Assembly (NCBI GenBank): GCA_003963075.1
Contig: RXJV01000028.1
Location: 47,727 to 111,726 of the forward strand
DNA: 64,000 nucleotides
Reading direction: 5' to 3'
From: Burkholderiales bacterium
GTDB taxonomy: Bacteria > Pseudomonadota > Gammaproteobacteria > Burkholderiales > Burkholderiaceae_C
Part shown: positions 42,185-52,337 of the stretch, piece after piece
How positions within the stretch are numbered: the stretch's first letter is position 1
How the letters are laid out: the number at the start of each line of letters is the position of its first letter
The notes under the pieces: generated by a model
Seen by the model: the letters and a program-made list of their open reading frames with translations, nothing else
The model's database searches: none
What the model was told of the DNA's origin: nothing
Translations under genes and position numbers: made by a program

Positions 42185-43776
42185 TGCAGGCCGCTGCCGC
42201 GTCTCAGGCGTCCGGCGCAGACCGGGCGCGCGCCCCGAGCCTGTGGCAGGACCGGGCGTCGCTGTACATGCTGGCCTTCGGCGCGCTGCTGCATCTGGCA
42301 TTGGCCAGTGCCATCCACCTGTCACCGGACGAAGCGCATTACGCGCTCTATGCCGCACATCTCGACTGGAGCTACTACGACCATCCGCCGCTGGTCGGCT
42401 GGCTGCAGTGGCCCTGGCTGCAGCTCGGCGGCTCGGACCTGCTGCTGCGCCTGATGCCGATGCTGGCCTGGTGTGTGGCCGCGCTGGGGCTGCGGGCCTT
42501 GACGCTGGACTGCCTGCCGGCCACGGCCGGGCAGCGGCTGTCACCCCACCATGCGGCGCTGGGGCTGTGGCTGCTCAGCCCGCTGCCGCATCTGCTCGGC
42601 GTGGCCTGGGTGCCCGACACGGCCCTGCTGATGCTGGTACCGGCCATGATGGCCCTGGTCTGGCGGCTGGCCCGCCGTGAAGGCGGCGCGCGGCTGGGGC
42701 TGTGGGCCGCGCTCGGCCTGTGCATGGGCCTGTCGGGCCTTGCGAAATACACCACCGTGGTGCTGGGGCTGGGGGCATTGCTGGTGCTGCACTGGGGCCG
42801 GGGCCTCGGCCTGTGGCGCCAGCCGGGGTTCTGGCTGGCCCTGCTGCTGGCCGTCGCCGTCGTGACGCCGGTGTTCTGGTGGAACGCGACACACGACTGG
42901 ATCTCACTGCGCTACCAGGTCGACCACGCCGCCGGCAGCGAGGCGCCGCGGCAGGCCTGGCGCGTGCTCTGGTTCGCGCTGGTGCAGGTGCTGGTCTATG
43001 GCCTGCTGCCCGTGTTCGGCTGCTGGTGGGCCTGCCGTTCACCGCGGGCGGTGGGGCTGGATGCCCGGGTGCTCTGCCTCGGCTTCGGCCTGCCCGTGCT
43101 GCTGCTGCTGGCCTGGCTGTCGGCGCGGCGGCTGCCCTTGCCGCACTGGGCGGCGCCGGCCTGGCTGGCGCTGCTGCCGCTGGCCGGCGCGGGCGTCGCG
43201 CGGGTGTACGAGGTCGGTCGGCGCCGCGTGCTGGGCCTGGCGGCGTGGCAGGCCCTGGGCGTGGTGGCGATGGTGCTGGCGCTGCTCTGGGGTGGCGGGC
43301 CGGCGGAGTCGGGCGAGGCGGCGCAGACGCTGCCGCACGAGGGTGGTCGTGGGGTCGGCAATCCGGTGGCGGATCTGTATGGCTGGGACGAGGCGTCCGC
43401 ACGTGCCAAGGCCCTGGCTGCCGAGCACCGGGTGGCGCGTCTGGCGGTGCATAACTGGACGCTTGCGAGCCGGGTTGCCTGGTATGCCCGCCCGCTGCCG
43501 GTGCAGGTGCTGGACGGTAGGCCCGGCCAGTTCGGACTGTGGTTCGGCGAGATGCCGGCAGGCGCCGACGCGCTGGTGCTGGACTGGTCGCTGATGTCGC
43601 GGCCGATGCCGGTCGGGCCGGAAGGCTTTGAGCGCTGCGATCTGCTGGAGAGCCGGCCGGTGGTCCACCTTGGGCGGCAACTCGCCCATTTCAGCTTCCT
43701 GCACTGCCGGGGCTGGCGGTCGGTGCCGGCGGCGCCGGCGGCAGCACCCGGCTCAGCGCCCGGCGCACTGCCTTGA
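42184..43776 (+). CDS. GT39/ArnT-like glycosyltransferase
   Basis: A 530-residue integral membrane protein with about 11 helices and the periplasmic acid motif in ASAIHLSPDEAHYALYAAHLDWSYYDHPPLVGWL, the first external loop of GT83/GT39 enzymes. These use a polyprenyl-phosphate sugar as donor, so it probably consumes the product of the upstream GT2-GtrA gene and transfers the sugar to lipid A, a protein or another envelope acceptor. The GT83 (ArnT) layout is the nearest match. The start overlaps the GT2 stop. Confidence 0.9.
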   Translation: MQAAAASQASGADRARAPSLWQDRASLYMLAFGALLHLALASAIHLSPDEAHYALYAAHLDWSYYDHPPLVGWLQWPWLQLGGSDLLLRLMPMLAWCVAALGLRALTLDCLPATAGQRLSPHHAALGLWLLSPLPHLLGVAWVPDTALLMLVPAMMALVWRLARREGGARLGLWAALGLCMGLSGLAKYTTVVLGLGALLVLHWGRGLGLWRQPGFWLALLLAVAVVTPVFWWNATHDWISLRYQVDHAAGSEAPRQAWRVLWFALVQVLVYGLLPVFGCWWACRSPRAVGLDARVLCLGFGLPVLLLLAWLSARRLPLPHWAAPAWLALLPLAGAGVARVYEVGRRRVLGLAAWQALGVVAMVLALLWGGGPAESGEAAQTLPHEGGRGVGNPVADLYGWDEASARAKALAAEHRVARLAVHNWTLASRVAWYARPLPVQVLDGRPGQFGLWFGEMPAGADALVLDWSLMSRPMPVGPEGFERCDLLESRPVVHLGRQLAHFSFLHCRGWRSVPAAPAAAPGSAPGALP

Positions 43777-43790
43777 GCCCAGGACATGCG

Positions 43791-44696
43791 ATGAACGAGC
43801 CGCACAGCGATGAACCGGTGGAGGTGCGCTGGTCGCCCCGGCTGTGGTGGGCCTGGGCCGGCGTGCCGGCGCTGTTGCTGCTTGGCGTTTTGACGGTCGC
43901 GGCCTTTGCCGCGCCGCCGGCTCGTCTGGCCAGCTGGGAGTTTCAGCAGCAGGCGGTGGCCTGGCTCTACGCCGATGCGACGAACTGGGCGTCGGACGTG
44001 TGGTCGACGGTGACCCTGCTGGGCGACACGACGGTCGCATTGATGCTGCTGGCGCCGGTGGCGATGTGGCGGCCTCAGGCCTTCATGGCCGTGGTGGCCT
44101 CGATCCCGGTGGGTGGCCTCGTGTCGGTGCTCGGCAAGCTGGCGTTCCGGGTGCCGCGCCCAAGCGCCACGCTGGACGTCGATGGGCTGGTGCAGGTTGC
44201 CACCTCGACGACCCATCTGAACAGTTTTCCGTCGGGGCACAGCATCACCGCCTTCGCCGTCGTGGCGGCGCTGTGCGCGTCGCTGATGCCGGCGCCGCGG
44301 CGGGCGCAGCAATGGCTGTTGATCGGCCTGGGACTGCTGGCGGCGCTTTCCGTCGGGGCCTCGCGGGTGGCCCTGGCCCAGCATTGGCCGCTGGACGTGC
44401 TGGCGGGCGGGCTGTGCGGCTGGCTCGCGGGTGTGAGCGGCGTCTGGCTGCAGCGCCGCTGGCTCGGTTCGTGGCAGCACGAACGCATCAGCGCGCGCAA
44501 GCAGCAGTTGCTGCTGGCGCTGCTGCTGGCCAATGCGGCCTATCTGGTGCTGCGCGCCGAGGCCGTGCCGCTGGCCCGAGGCCTGTTGTGGATTGCGTCA
44601 CCGCTGGCTCTGCTGGTCGCGCTGCAGATCTATCGCCGCCGCGGCGGCGCGGCCAGGCCGGGGGCCTCGGGGACGACGCCCCTGGGCCTCACTTGA
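43791..44696 (+). CDS. PAP2-family membrane phosphatase
   Basis: A 301-residue membrane phosphatase. The three PAP2 motifs are LAFRVPRP (K-x6-R-P type), SFPSGHS and SRVALAQHWPLDV. Helices flank the motifs, and the active site faces the periplasm. Members act as undecaprenyl-diphosphate phosphatases, phosphatidyl-glycerophosphatases or lipid A phosphatases (LpxE). It follows the GT39 gene by 14 bases. ATG 43791 with AGGA upstream is preferred. The 3' end overlaps uspA by 8 bases (convergent). Confidence 0.9.
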   Translation: MNEPHSDEPVEVRWSPRLWWAWAGVPALLLLGVLTVAAFAAPPARLASWEFQQQAVAWLYADATNWASDVWSTVTLLGDTTVALMLLAPVAMWRPQAFMAVVASIPVGGLVSVLGKLAFRVPRPSATLDVDGLVQVATSTTHLNSFPSGHSITAFAVVAALCASLMPAPRRAQQWLLIGLGLLAALSVGASRVALAQHWPLDVLAGGLCGWLAGVSGVWLQRRWLGSWQHERISARKQQLLLALLLANAAYLVLRAEAVPLARGLLWIASPLALLVALQIYRRRGGAARPGASGTTPLGLT

Positions 44697-45123
44697 CGAC
44701 GAGAACCGGCAGCTGGGTGTGGGTGAGCACCTTCTGTGTCTCGCTGCCCAGCAGCAGTGCGGCAACGCCGCGGCGGCCGTGGGAGGCCATCACGATGAGG
44801 TCGACCGCTTCGGCCTTGGCATGGTCGAGGATGGCTTCCCAAGGGTGCAGGGCCTCGACCGTGTGCGCGCGGCAGGCCAGGCCCTGAGCGGCGGCGGCGG
44901 CGCTGACGGCTTCGACCCGCTGGGTGGCGACGCGCCGCTGGGCGTCGATGAACTCCTGTGGCGGCACCGGCTGGATCTCCGAGACCGCGGCGTAAGGGAA
45001 GGGCTCCATCACGCTGAGCGTCAGCAATTGGGCGCCATGCAGCTTGGCAAGCTGGATGGCGGTGTCCGCCGCGTGGGCCGTGATGTCGGAACCATCGGTC
45101 GGGACGAGGATGCGCTTGAACAT
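44689..45123 (-). CDS. Universal stress protein (UspA family)
   Basis: A 144-residue Usp domain: start MFKRILVPTDGSDITAHAADTAIQLAKLH, then VDLIVMASHGRRGVAALLLGSETQKVLTHTQLPVLVVK. The GxxG-x9-G(S/T) motif of the ATP-binding subgroup is present. It is a small cytoplasmic stress protein, convergent with the PAP2 gene. Confidence 0.92.
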   Translation of the reverse strand: MFKRILVPTDGSDITAHAADTAIQLAKLHGAQLLTLSVMEPFPYAAVSEIQPVPPQEFIDAQRRVATQRVEAVSAAAAAQGLACRAHTVEALHPWEAILDHAKAEAVDLIVMASHGRRGVAALLLGSETQKVLTHTQLPVLVVK

Positions 45124-45190
45124 GAGGGCCTCCGGTGATTGGGTTGGCGTTCAGTGTGCGCCCGGTCACCCGCCCGGCGCTTGCGCTGCG

Positions 45191-46015
45191 TCAACCGGTC
45201 GCGATCGGGCGGCGGGCGTCCGATGACCATTCGCTCCAAGAGCCGGGGTAGAGCAGGCCGTCATCAAGGCCTGCATGGGCCATCGCCAGCAGGTTGTGGC
45301 AGGCCGTGACGCCCGAGCCGCATTGGTGCACGACGGCGTCGCTCGCGGCTGGATTGAACAGGGTCTGGAATTCCGTGCGCAGCTGAGCCGCCGGCTTGAA
45401 GCGGCCGTCGGCGCCGAGGTTGTCCTTGAAGAAGCGGTTGCGAGCCCCCGGAATGTGGCCGGCGGCGCGGTCCAGTGGTTCCACCTCACCACGGAAACGT
45501 TCAGGTGCGCGGGCGTCGATGAGACGGACCCTGCCCAGCCTGGCCTGCAGCGTCGCGGCGTCGATCAGGTCGACCAGCGGGGCGGCGGGCTGCCAGTCGG
45601 AGGCGGTCGCGACCGCGGCCTCGGTGCTGAGCTCGCCATCCCAGGCGCCGTCCAGCACGGCGACCTCGGCATGGCCGAGCCAGCGCAGCATCCACCAGGC
45701 CCGCGCGGCATAGGGGCCGCCCTGGCGGTCCAGGCTGACGACCTGACGACCGGCGCGCAGACCGAGTCGGCGCAACAGCGCCGCGAAGACCTCGCGTTCC
45801 GGCAGCGGGTGGCGGCCACGGAAGGCGCCTTCCGGCCCGGTCTTGGGGCCGGCGAGATCGCGGTCCAGGTGCAGGTAGAAGGCACCCGGCACATGGCCGG
45901 CCGCGTAGGCCCGCTCGCCGGCCTCGGGGTCCGCCAGGTCGAAGCTGCAGTCAAGGATCAATGGGTCGTGCATCCGACGGAGGTCGGCCGCCGAAACCAA
46001 GGTGGTGAATGCCAT
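45191..46015 (-). CDS. sseA: 3-Mercaptopyruvate sulfurtransferase
   Basis: A 274-residue protein of two rhodanese domains. The N-terminal domain begins LVSAADLRRMHDPLILDCSFD and is inactive; the C-terminal domain carries the active cysteine in HQCGSGVTACHNLLA. The CGSGVTA loop is that of mercaptopyruvate sulfurtransferase (thiosulfate rhodaneses have CRKG-type loops). It makes persulfide from 3-mercaptopyruvate. An AAGGAGAGA ribosome site precedes ATG 46015. It follows the EamA gene after 107 bases. Confidence 0.9.
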   Translation of the reverse strand: MAFTTLVSAADLRRMHDPLILDCSFDLADPEAGERAYAAGHVPGAFYLHLDRDLAGPKTGPEGAFRGRHPLPEREVFAALLRRLGLRAGRQVVSLDRQGGPYAARAWWMLRWLGHAEVAVLDGAWDGELSTEAAVATASDWQPAAPLVDLIDAATLQARLGRVRLIDARAPERFRGEVEPLDRAAGHIPGARNRFFKDNLGADGRFKPAAQLRTEFQTLFNPAASDAVVHQCGSGVTACHNLLAMAHAGLDDGLLYPGSWSEWSSDARRPIATG

Positions 46016-46122
46016 GCGAATCTCTCCTTGTCGGGTCGGGTCGGGTGCGGCAATCGCCGCGGAACCGGCTTTGCCCGGCTGCTGGCGCTGCCGCGTCGTG
46101 GGGGCGCGAAATGGGTCGGGGG

Positions 46123-47025
46123 TTAAACCTCGGCGGGGTTGAACTGGCTGTCTTTGGCCGGCGGTGCGACACGGGCGCGCAGCAAGGTGGCGGCCAGCCC
46201 GGCAGCGACGATGAGCAGCATGCCTACGGTGGCGGACAGGGTCAGCGGATCCCGGAACAGCAGCATGCCGTAGCCGAATGAAAAGACGATGCCGAGGTAT
46301 TGGAGGCAGGCGTTGACGAGCGGGCGACCGACCGCATAGGCGCGCGTCATCGCAACCTGAGCGGTCGTGGCGAGCAGGCCGACGGCCAGCAGCAGCGCCA
46401 TGCCCTTGAGCGTGTGGGGCTGCAGCGTGCCCACCGCGACGGCTGTGGTCGCTGCGCCGGCGATGGCGCCGCCAAGCGAGAAGTAGAAGACCACGCGCAG
46501 TTCGGGCTCACCCGCACGGCCCAGTGCCGTGACCTGCAGATAGGCCAGAGCCGCCAGCATGCCGGACAGCAGGCCGGCCAGACCATGCCAGAGCTGCTGC
46601 TGGTCGAGCGTGGGCCGCAGGATCAGCGCGACGCCGACAAAGCCCAGCAGCACGGCCGCGACGAGCCGCCAGTCCAGGCGCTGCGCGCCCAGCAGCACCG
46701 CGCCGCCGAGCATGAACAAGGCCATCCAGACCGAGGACATGTAGTTCAGCGTCATCGCCGTGGCCAGCGGGAGCTTGCCGATCGCGTAGAACCACAGCGA
46801 CAGCGCCGCGACGCCGGAGATGCTGCGCCAAAGGTGCATACCGGGCACGTTCGTCCTCAGGCTCATCCGCTGGCGGCGGGTCATCAGCGCCATCAGGACC
46901 ATGCCGACCAGCCCGCGGTACATGACGATCTCGCTGGCCGCGTAGAGCTCGCTGGCCAGTTTGACGCAGACGCCCATGGTGGCGAACAGCAATGTCGCCA
47001 GGACCATGAGCAAGGGGGCGGGCAT
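46123..47025 (-). CDS. EamA-family (DMT) transporter
   Basis: A 300-residue protein with ten predicted helices in two EamA halves, for example LLMVLATLLFATMGVCVKLA and LWHGLAGLLSGMLAALAYL. Members export amino acids, metabolites or drugs. The start MPAPLLMVL at 47025 overlaps the stop of the Rieske gene (TGATG), indicating translational coupling. The substrate may be the product or substrate of the oxygenase; this is inference. Confidence 0.87.
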   Translation of the reverse strand: MPAPLLMVLATLLFATMGVCVKLASELYAASEIVMYRGLVGMVLMALMTRRQRMSLRTNVPGMHLWRSISGVAALSLWFYAIGKLPLATAMTLNYMSSVWMALFMLGGAVLLGAQRLDWRLVAAVLLGFVGVALILRPTLDQQQLWHGLAGLLSGMLAALAYLQVTALGRAGEPELRVVFYFSLGGAIAGAATTAVAVGTLQPHTLKGMALLLAVGLLATTAQVAMTRAYAVGRPLVNACLQYLGIVFSFGYGMLLFRDPLTLSATVGMLLIVAAGLAATLLRARVAPPAKDSQFNPAEV

Positions 47026-48137
47026 CAGAGCGCGATACCGATCTCGCTGCGATACCACTCATGGAAGTGCTGCATGCCGTCTTCCATCGGGCTTTGGTAG
47101 GGGCCGGCTTCGTTGTCGCCGCGGCGGAACAGCGCCGCACGGCCGGCGTCCATGCGTTCGGCGATCTCGTCGTCTTCCACGCAGGTTTCCATATAGGCCG
47201 CCTGATGGGCCTCGACAAACTCGCGCTCGAAGGCGGCGATTTCCTCGGGGTAGTAGAACTCGACGAGGTTGAGCGTCTTCTGCGGACCCTGGGGGTGCAG
47301 CGTGGACACCACCAGCACATGCGGATACCACTCGACCATGATGTGCGGGTAGTAGGTCAGCCAGATCGCGCCGGCCTCGGGCGGACGGCCGTTGCGGTAC
47401 TTGAGGAGTTCGTCATGCCAGCGCTGGTAGACCGGCGAGCCCGGGCGCTCCAACGCCTTCTGGACGCCGACGGTCTGCACCGAGTGATGCCTGCCGAATT
47501 CCCAGGCCAGGTCCTCACAGCTGACGAAGCCGCCAAGCCCGGGATGGAAGGGGCCGACGTGGTAGTCCTCGAGGTAGACCTCGATGAAGGTCTTCCAGTT
47601 GTAGTCGCATTCATGGACCTGGACCTTGTCGAGCACGAAGCCCGAAAAATCGAGCTCCGCACGCGGCCCCAGCCGGGACAGCTCTGCGGCGACATCGTGG
47701 CCGTTGTCCTCGAACAGCAGGCCGTTCCATTCCCGCAGCGGGTAGCGGTTCAGGTTCAGGCAGGGGTCTTCGGCGAAGTGAGGCGCGCCGATCAACTCGC
47801 CCTGATGTGAATATGTCCAGCGGTGCAGAGGGCACACGATGTTGGACTTGGTGTTGCCGCGCCCGCGCAGCATGACGGCCTGGCGGTGCCGGCAGACATT
47901 GGAGATCAGCTCGATGCCCTGGGCAGACCTCACCAGGGCGCGGCCTTCGCCTTCCTGGGGCAGTGCGTAATGGTCACCGACCTCGGGCACGGCCAGTGCA
48001 TGGCCGACATAGCGGGGCCCTCGCTGAAAGACGCTGGCCAGCTCGCGCTGGAACAGATCGGGGTCGAAATAGGCGCTCACCGGGAGCTGGGTCTGGCTGC
48101 GTTGAAGCGCCGAGACAGGGAGGCTCAGGTCGGACAT
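47025..48137 (-). CDS. Rieske non-heme iron oxygenase, alpha subunit (GbcA/CMO-like)
   Basis: A 370-residue protein. The Rieske [2Fe-2S] motif is [11 protein letters not shown] ... [14 protein letters not shown]. The catalytic domain has [16 protein letters not shown], the metal-binding E/D-H-x4-H region, and a late [12 protein letters not shown]. It resembles monooxygenases of quaternary amines (choline monooxygenase, glycine betaine GbcA, carnitine CntA). No reductase gene is adjacent, so it must use one elsewhere. It is coupled to the EamA transporter gene. It is divergent from xseB across a 219-base gap. Confidence 0.87.
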   Translation of the reverse strand: MSDLSLPVSALQRSQTQLPVSAYFDPDLFQRELASVFQRGPRYVGHALAVPEVGDHYALPQEGEGRALVRSAQGIELISNVCRHRQAVMLRGRGNTKSNIVCPLHRWTYSHQGELIGAPHFAEDPCLNLNRYPLREWNGLLFEDNGHDVAAELSRLGPRAELDFSGFVLDKVQVHECDYNWKTFIEVYLEDYHVGPFHPGLGGFVSCEDLAWEFGRHHSVQTVGVQKALERPGSPVYQRWHDELLKYRNGRPPEAGAIWLTYYPHIMVEWYPHVLVVSTLHPQGPQKTLNLVEFYYPEEIAAFEREFVEAHQAAYMETCVEDDEIAERMDAGRAALFRRGDNEAGPYQSPMEDGMQHFHEWYRSEIGIAL

Positions 48138-48356
48138 GATCCAGGCGGGTCTTTCAGGCGAAATGAGGTGCTGCGTCCCTCCGGCGCATCTCGGGGTTGC
48201 CGAGTCGGCCAGGTTGCTAGGTGGGTGGGGTGCGCGCGTCGCGCGCTCAAAGGGGACGGGATTGTAGCCGCGGGGCCTGCGCCGGATGCAGTTTCACGTC
48301 TTGTTGCATCAGCGCAGCTGTGCCGGCTGACTACAATTGCCGTTTCGCGTATTGAA

Positions 48357-48608
48357 ATGACCAAGTCCTCCTCCCGCACCAAGGCCGCTGCGACAGACGG
48401 CGATGCGCTCAGCTACGAGCAGGCGCTCGATGAGTTGGAGCGCCTGGTGTCGGCGATGGAAGGGCAGCAGTTGCCGCTGGATCAACTGCTGCGCGCCTAC
48501 CAGCGAGGCGCGGAGCTGTTGGCTCTGTGCCGCGGCCGGCTGCAGGCGGTCGAGCAACAGGTCAAGCTGCTCGATGACGGGGAACTGAAGGCCTGGGAGG
48601 GCTCCTGA
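48357..48608 (+). CDS. xseB: Exodeoxyribonuclease VII small subunit
   Basis: An 83-residue protein with the XseB helical hairpin: [55 protein letters not shown]. It binds the large subunit XseA (not in the window). It starts the operon xseB-ispA-dxs, a common proteobacterial arrangement. The 219 bases before it must hold its promoter; a TACAAT (48332-48337) could be a -10 box. Confidence 0.93.
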   Translation: MTKSSSRTKAAATDGDALSYEQALDELERLVSAMEGQQLPLDQLLRAYQRGAELLALCRGRLQAVEQQVKLLDDGELKAWEGS

Positions 48609-48611
48609 ACA

Positions 48612-49499
48612 ATGGATGCAAAGGACTTTGACCGCTGGGTTGACACGTCCCTGACCGCTGTCGAGGCGGCACTGGACGGCCTGGTGCCGGTGCAGGCGCC
48701 GGCCGGCCTGGGCGAGGCGATGCGCTACGCGGTGCTGGGCGGCGGCAAGCGGCTGCGACCGCTGCTTGTGCTGGCGAGCTGTGAATCGGTGGGCGGCAAC
48801 GTCTTTGCGGCGATGCGGGCGGCATGCGCCGTCGAGCTGATCCACGCCTACTCGCTGGTGCATGACGACATGCCGTGCATGGACGACGACGTGCTGCGCC
48901 GCGGCAAGCCGACCACCCATGTGGCCTTCGGCGAGGCTCAGGCCATGCTGGCGGGTGACGCCATGCAGGCCCTGGCCTTCGAGGTGCTGACGCCGGACGA
49001 AGGCATCGAGCCGGCGCTTCAGGCACGGCTGTGCTCGCTGCTGGCCCGCGCGGCCGGCTATGACGGCATGGCAGGTGGTCAGGCCATCGATCTGGCCAGT
49101 GTCGGCAAGCCGCTCGACGAGACGACGCTGCGTGACATGCACCGCCGCAAGACCGGCGTGCTGTTACAGGCCAGCGTGTTGATGGGCGCGGCCTGCGGGC
49201 CGCTGTCGGCAGTGGCAAGGCAGTCGCTGTCGGACTATGGCGCCGCGCTGGGCCTGGCCTTCCAGGTGGTTGACGACATCCTGGATGTCACCCAGGACTC
49301 GGCCCTGCTCGGCAAGACGGCCGGCAAGGACCAGGAGGCCAACAAGCCCACCTATGTGAGCGTGCTTGGCATGGAGCCTGCCCGTGCGCTCGCGCAGCAA
49401 CTGCGGTCCCAGGCCAAGGCGGCGCTGGAAGCCAGCGGCCTGGCTGACACGCGGTGGCTGAGCCTGCTGGCCGACTGCGTCGTCGAGCGCGACAACTGA
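48612..49499 (+). CDS. ispA: Farnesyl diphosphate synthase
   Basis: A 295-residue short-chain trans-prenyltransferase that condenses IPP with DMAPP and GPP. The first aspartate-rich motif is [10 protein letters not shown] (with LVHDDMP and RRGKPTTH) and the second is [17 protein letters not shown] precedes them. The position between xseB and dxs, with gaps of 3 and 16 bases, is the typical isoprenoid operon. Confidence 0.96.
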   Translation: MDAKDFDRWVDTSLTAVEAALDGLVPVQAPAGLGEAMRYAVLGGGKRLRPLLVLASCESVGGNVFAAMRAACAVELIHAYSLVHDDMPCMDDDVLRRGKPTTHVAFGEAQAMLAGDAMQALAFEVLTPDEGIEPALQARLCSLLARAAGYDGMAGGQAIDLASVGKPLDETTLRDMHRRKTGVLLQASVLMGAACGPLSAVARQSLSDYGAALGLAFQVVDDILDVTQDSALLGKTAGKDQEANKPTYVSVLGMEPARALAQQLRSQAKAALEASGLADTRWLSLLADCVVERDN

Positions 49500-49515
49500 G
49501 CGGAAGGGTTTCGCG

Positions 49516-51411
49516 ATGGACTACACGCTGCTCAAAGGCATCGACAGCCCGGCCGATCTGCGTCGGCTGCCCCGCACCGAGCTCAAGAAGCTGGCCGACG
49601 AGGTTCGCGCCTATGTGCTGGAGAGCGTCTCCCGCACCGGCGGCCACCTGGGCTCCAACCTGGGCACGGTCGAGCTGACGGTGGCCCTGCATTACGTTTT
49701 CAACACCCCGGAGGACCGGCTGGTGTGGGACGTCGGCCACCAGACCTACCCGCACAAGGTGCTGACCGGTCGGCGCGACCGCATGAGCGGGCTGCGCCAG
49801 CTCGGCGGCATCAGCGGCTTCCCGCGCCGTGACGAGAGCGAGTACGACACCTTCGGCACCGGCCATTCGTCCACGTCGATCTCGGCCGCCCATGGCATGG
49901 CGATGGCCTTCAAGCTGAAGGGCCTGCCCAACAAGGCGGTGGCCATCATCGGCGACGGCTCGATGACGGCCGGCATGGCCTTCGAGGCCTTGAACAACGC
50001 CGGCGTGGCGCACGGCGGCCTGCTGGGCGACCTGCTGGTGATCCTGAACGACAACGACATGTCGATCAGCCCGCCGGTCGGCGCGCTGAACAAATACCTG
50101 GCGCGGCTGATGAGCGGCAGCTTCTACACCGCGGCCCGCGAAGGCGCGAAGAGCGTGCTGAAGAACACGCCGCTGTACGAGTTTGCGCGCAAGTTCGAGG
50201 AGCACACCAAAGGCATGGTGGTGCCGGGCACGATCTTCGAGGAATTCGGCTTCAACTACGTCGGCCCGATCGACGGCCACGACCTCGACTCCCTCGTGCC
50301 GACGCTGGAGAACCTGCGCGACAAAAAGGGCCCGCAGTTCCTGCACATCGTCACCAAGAAGGGTGCCGGCTACAAGCTGGCCGAGGCCGACCCGGTCAAG
50401 TACCACGCGGCCTCGGGCAAGTTCGACCCGGCGGTGGGCTTCGTCAAGCCGGCCACGCCGCCCAAGCTGACCTTCACCCAGGTCTTCGGCGACTGGCTGT
50501 GCGACATGGCCGAGGCCGACCCGCGGCTCGTGGGCATCACGCCGGCGATGCGCGAGGGTTCGGGCATGGTCGAGTTCCACAAGCGCTTCCCGCAGCGTTA
50601 TCACGATGTCGGCATCGCCGAGCAGCATTCGGTCACCTTCGCCGCCGGCCTGGCCTGCGAGGGGATCAAGCCGGTCGTCGCGATCTACTCGACCTTCCTG
50701 CAGCGCGCCTACGACCAGCTCGTGCACGACGTGGCCATCCAGAACCTGCCGGTGTTGTTCGCGCTCGACCGCGCCGGCCTCGTCGGTGCCGACGGCGCGA
50801 CGCATGCCGGCAATTACGACATTGCCTACACGCGCTGCATTCCGAACATGGCGGTGCTGACGCCGGCCGACGAGAACGAATGTCGCCAGGCCCTCTACAC
50901 CGGCTTCCAGCACGACGGCCCGGTCACGGTGCGCTACCCGCGTGGCGCCGGCGCCGGCATCACACCGGTCAAGCAGATGACGGCTCAGCCCTGGGGCAAG
51001 GGCGAGATCCGCCGCCGCGGGCAGCGCGTGGCCATTCTGGCCTTCGGCACGCTGCTCTACCCGGCGCTGGAAGCCGCCGAGCGTCTTGACGCAACGGTCG
51101 CCAACATGCGCTTCGTGAAGCCGCTGGATGCTGAACTGGTGGCCGAACTGGCGCGTAGCCACGACGCGATCGTCACCGTCGAAGACGGTTGCCTGATGGG
51201 CGGTGCCGGCAGCGCCGTGACCGAGGCCCTGAACGCCGCCGGCATCACCATCCCGGTGCTGCAGCTGGGCCTGCCGGACGAGTTTGTCGAGCATGGCGAC
51301 CCGGTCAAGTTGATGAGCCTCTGCGGCCTCGATGCGGCCGGCATCGAGGCCAGTATCGTCAAGCGCTTTGGCGCCAAGCCCCAGGTGGTGCGAGCGAGCG
51401 CAGCCGGTTGA
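49516..51411 (+). CDS. dxs: 1-Deoxy-D-xylulose-5-phosphate synthase
   Basis: A 631-residue TDP-dependent enzyme, first step of the MEP pathway (pyruvate plus glyceraldehyde-3-phosphate). Motifs include [37 protein letters not shown], the TDP-binding [18 protein letters not shown], and the second half [28 protein letters not shown] and the [16 protein letters not shown] block. Its last 53 bases overlap the convergent LysR gene. Confidence 0.97.
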   Translation: MDYTLLKGIDSPADLRRLPRTELKKLADEVRAYVLESVSRTGGHLGSNLGTVELTVALHYVFNTPEDRLVWDVGHQTYPHKVLTGRRDRMSGLRQLGGISGFPRRDESEYDTFGTGHSSTSISAAHGMAMAFKLKGLPNKAVAIIGDGSMTAGMAFEALNNAGVAHGGLLGDLLVILNDNDMSISPPVGALNKYLARLMSGSFYTAAREGAKSVLKNTPLYEFARKFEEHTKGMVVPGTIFEEFGFNYVGPIDGHDLDSLVPTLENLRDKKGPQFLHIVTKKGAGYKLAEADPVKYHAASGKFDPAVGFVKPATPPKLTFTQVFGDWLCDMAEADPRLVGITPAMREGSGMVEFHKRFPQRYHDVGIAEQHSVTFAAGLACEGIKPVVAIYSTFLQRAYDQLVHDVAIQNLPVLFALDRAGLVGADGATHAGNYDIAYTRCIPNMAVLTPADENECRQALYTGFQHDGPVTVRYPRGAGAGITPVKQMTAQPWGKGEIRRRGQRVAILAFGTLLYPALEAAERLDATVANMRFVKPLDAELVAELARSHDAIVTVEDGCLMGGAGSAVTEALNAAGITIPVLQLGLPDEFVEHGDPVKLMSLCGLDAAGIEASIVKRFGAKPQVVRASAAG

Positions 51412-52267
51412 GCAGCGCAGGCGCCATCGGCTGTGCGGGCCGGTGCAGCGGCAACAGTGCACTGACCCGGTAGGGGATGGACAGGGCCAGCGGCCGCACG
51501 ACCACGCCCCGCCCTGCGCAGGCCGCAGCCGTCAGTGGATTGACGATCGCCACGCCGAGCCCGGCGCGCACCAGCTCGCAAACCGCCACCGCGCTGTGCG
51601 TCTGTACCCGCAGGCGCCGTGCGATGCCGGCCGACGCGAAGCGTGCATCGATCTCACGCCGGTAGGGGTCTCCCTCGGCCAGGCTGATGAAGGGCTGGTC
51701 GGCGAAGTCCTGCAACGCGAGGCGCTCGCGCGACGCGAGGGCATGCTCGGCTGGCAGTACGGCCACCTCGTCGACCTCCAGCACTGGCTCCACCCGCACG
51801 CCTGGCAGGGGCGTGGCCAGTTCCGCGAGGCCGAGGTCGAAGCGCTGCTCGCTCATCCAGGCATCGAGCAGTGGCGGTTCGGCGGGTGTGATGGAGACAC
51901 GGGCTGCGGGGCGCTCGGCCAGCAGTCCGGCGAGCGCTTGCGGCAGCAGGGCGTGGCTCAGCGCCGGCAGGCACAGCACATTCAGGGTGGCGTCGTCGTC
52001 CCGACCCAGCGCCTGGGCGCGCTCAATGACACGCCCCAGCCCTTGGAAGCTGCGCTCCACCTCATCGAACAGCGCACGTGCCCGGGCCGTGGCCTGGAGC
52101 CGGCCGCGTTCGCGGTCGAACAACGCGTAGCCGAGCAACTGCTCCAGCCGGGCGAGGTCGCGGCTCAAGGTGGGCTGGGAGGTGTGCAGCAAGGCGGCGG
52201 CGCCGGTGACGCTGCCGGCGGTCATGACCGCTCGGAAGACCTCGATGTGGCGGTGCTGGATATCCAT
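51359..52267 (-). CDS. lysR: LysR-family regulator, probable activator of lysA
   Basis: A 302-residue LTTR. The HTH is [56 protein letters not shown], and the effector-domain pattern fits the LysR (lysA activator) and CysB-like branch. It is divergent from lysA, the classical arrangement in which LysR with diaminopimelate activates lysA. A 16-base palindrome sits in the shared promoter. The name lysR is an inference from position and class. Confidence 0.82.
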   Translation of the reverse strand: MDIQHRHIEVFRAVMTAGSVTGAAALLHTSQPTLSRDLARLEQLLGYALFDRERGRLQATARARALFDEVERSFQGLGRVIERAQALGRDDDATLNVLCLPALSHALLPQALAGLLAERPAARVSITPAEPPLLDAWMSEQRFDLGLAELATPLPGVRVEPVLEVDEVAVLPAEHALASRERLALQDFADQPFISLAEGDPYRREIDARFASAGIARRLRVQTHSAVAVCELVRAGLGVAIVNPLTAAACAGRGVVVRPLALSIPYRVSALLPLHRPAQPMAPALLNRLRSLAPPGAWRQSA

Positions 52268-52278
52268 ATCAGGAGTGG

Positions 52279-52294
52279 ATTGTCTGTCGACAAT
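52279..52294. promoter_or_regulatory. LysR-type palindromic operator between lysR and lysA
   Basis: ATTGTCTGTCGACAAT is a perfect inverted repeat (ATTGTC-TGTC-GACAAT), 12 bases from the lysR start and 44 bases from the lysA start. Its T-N11-A class spacing matches LysR boxes. It is AT-rich relative to the flanks and is the best candidate binding site in the 70-base divergent promoter. Confidence 0.7.
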
Positions 52295-52337
52295 TCTCAA
52301 TTTGATTGAATGGATTCCGACGGGCATGCTGGGAACC

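Noticed and set aside
48301..48340. TTGCAT ... TACAAT promoter before xseB
   Set aside because: The spacer is 22 bases, too long for a sigma-70 promoter; only the -10-like box is credible.
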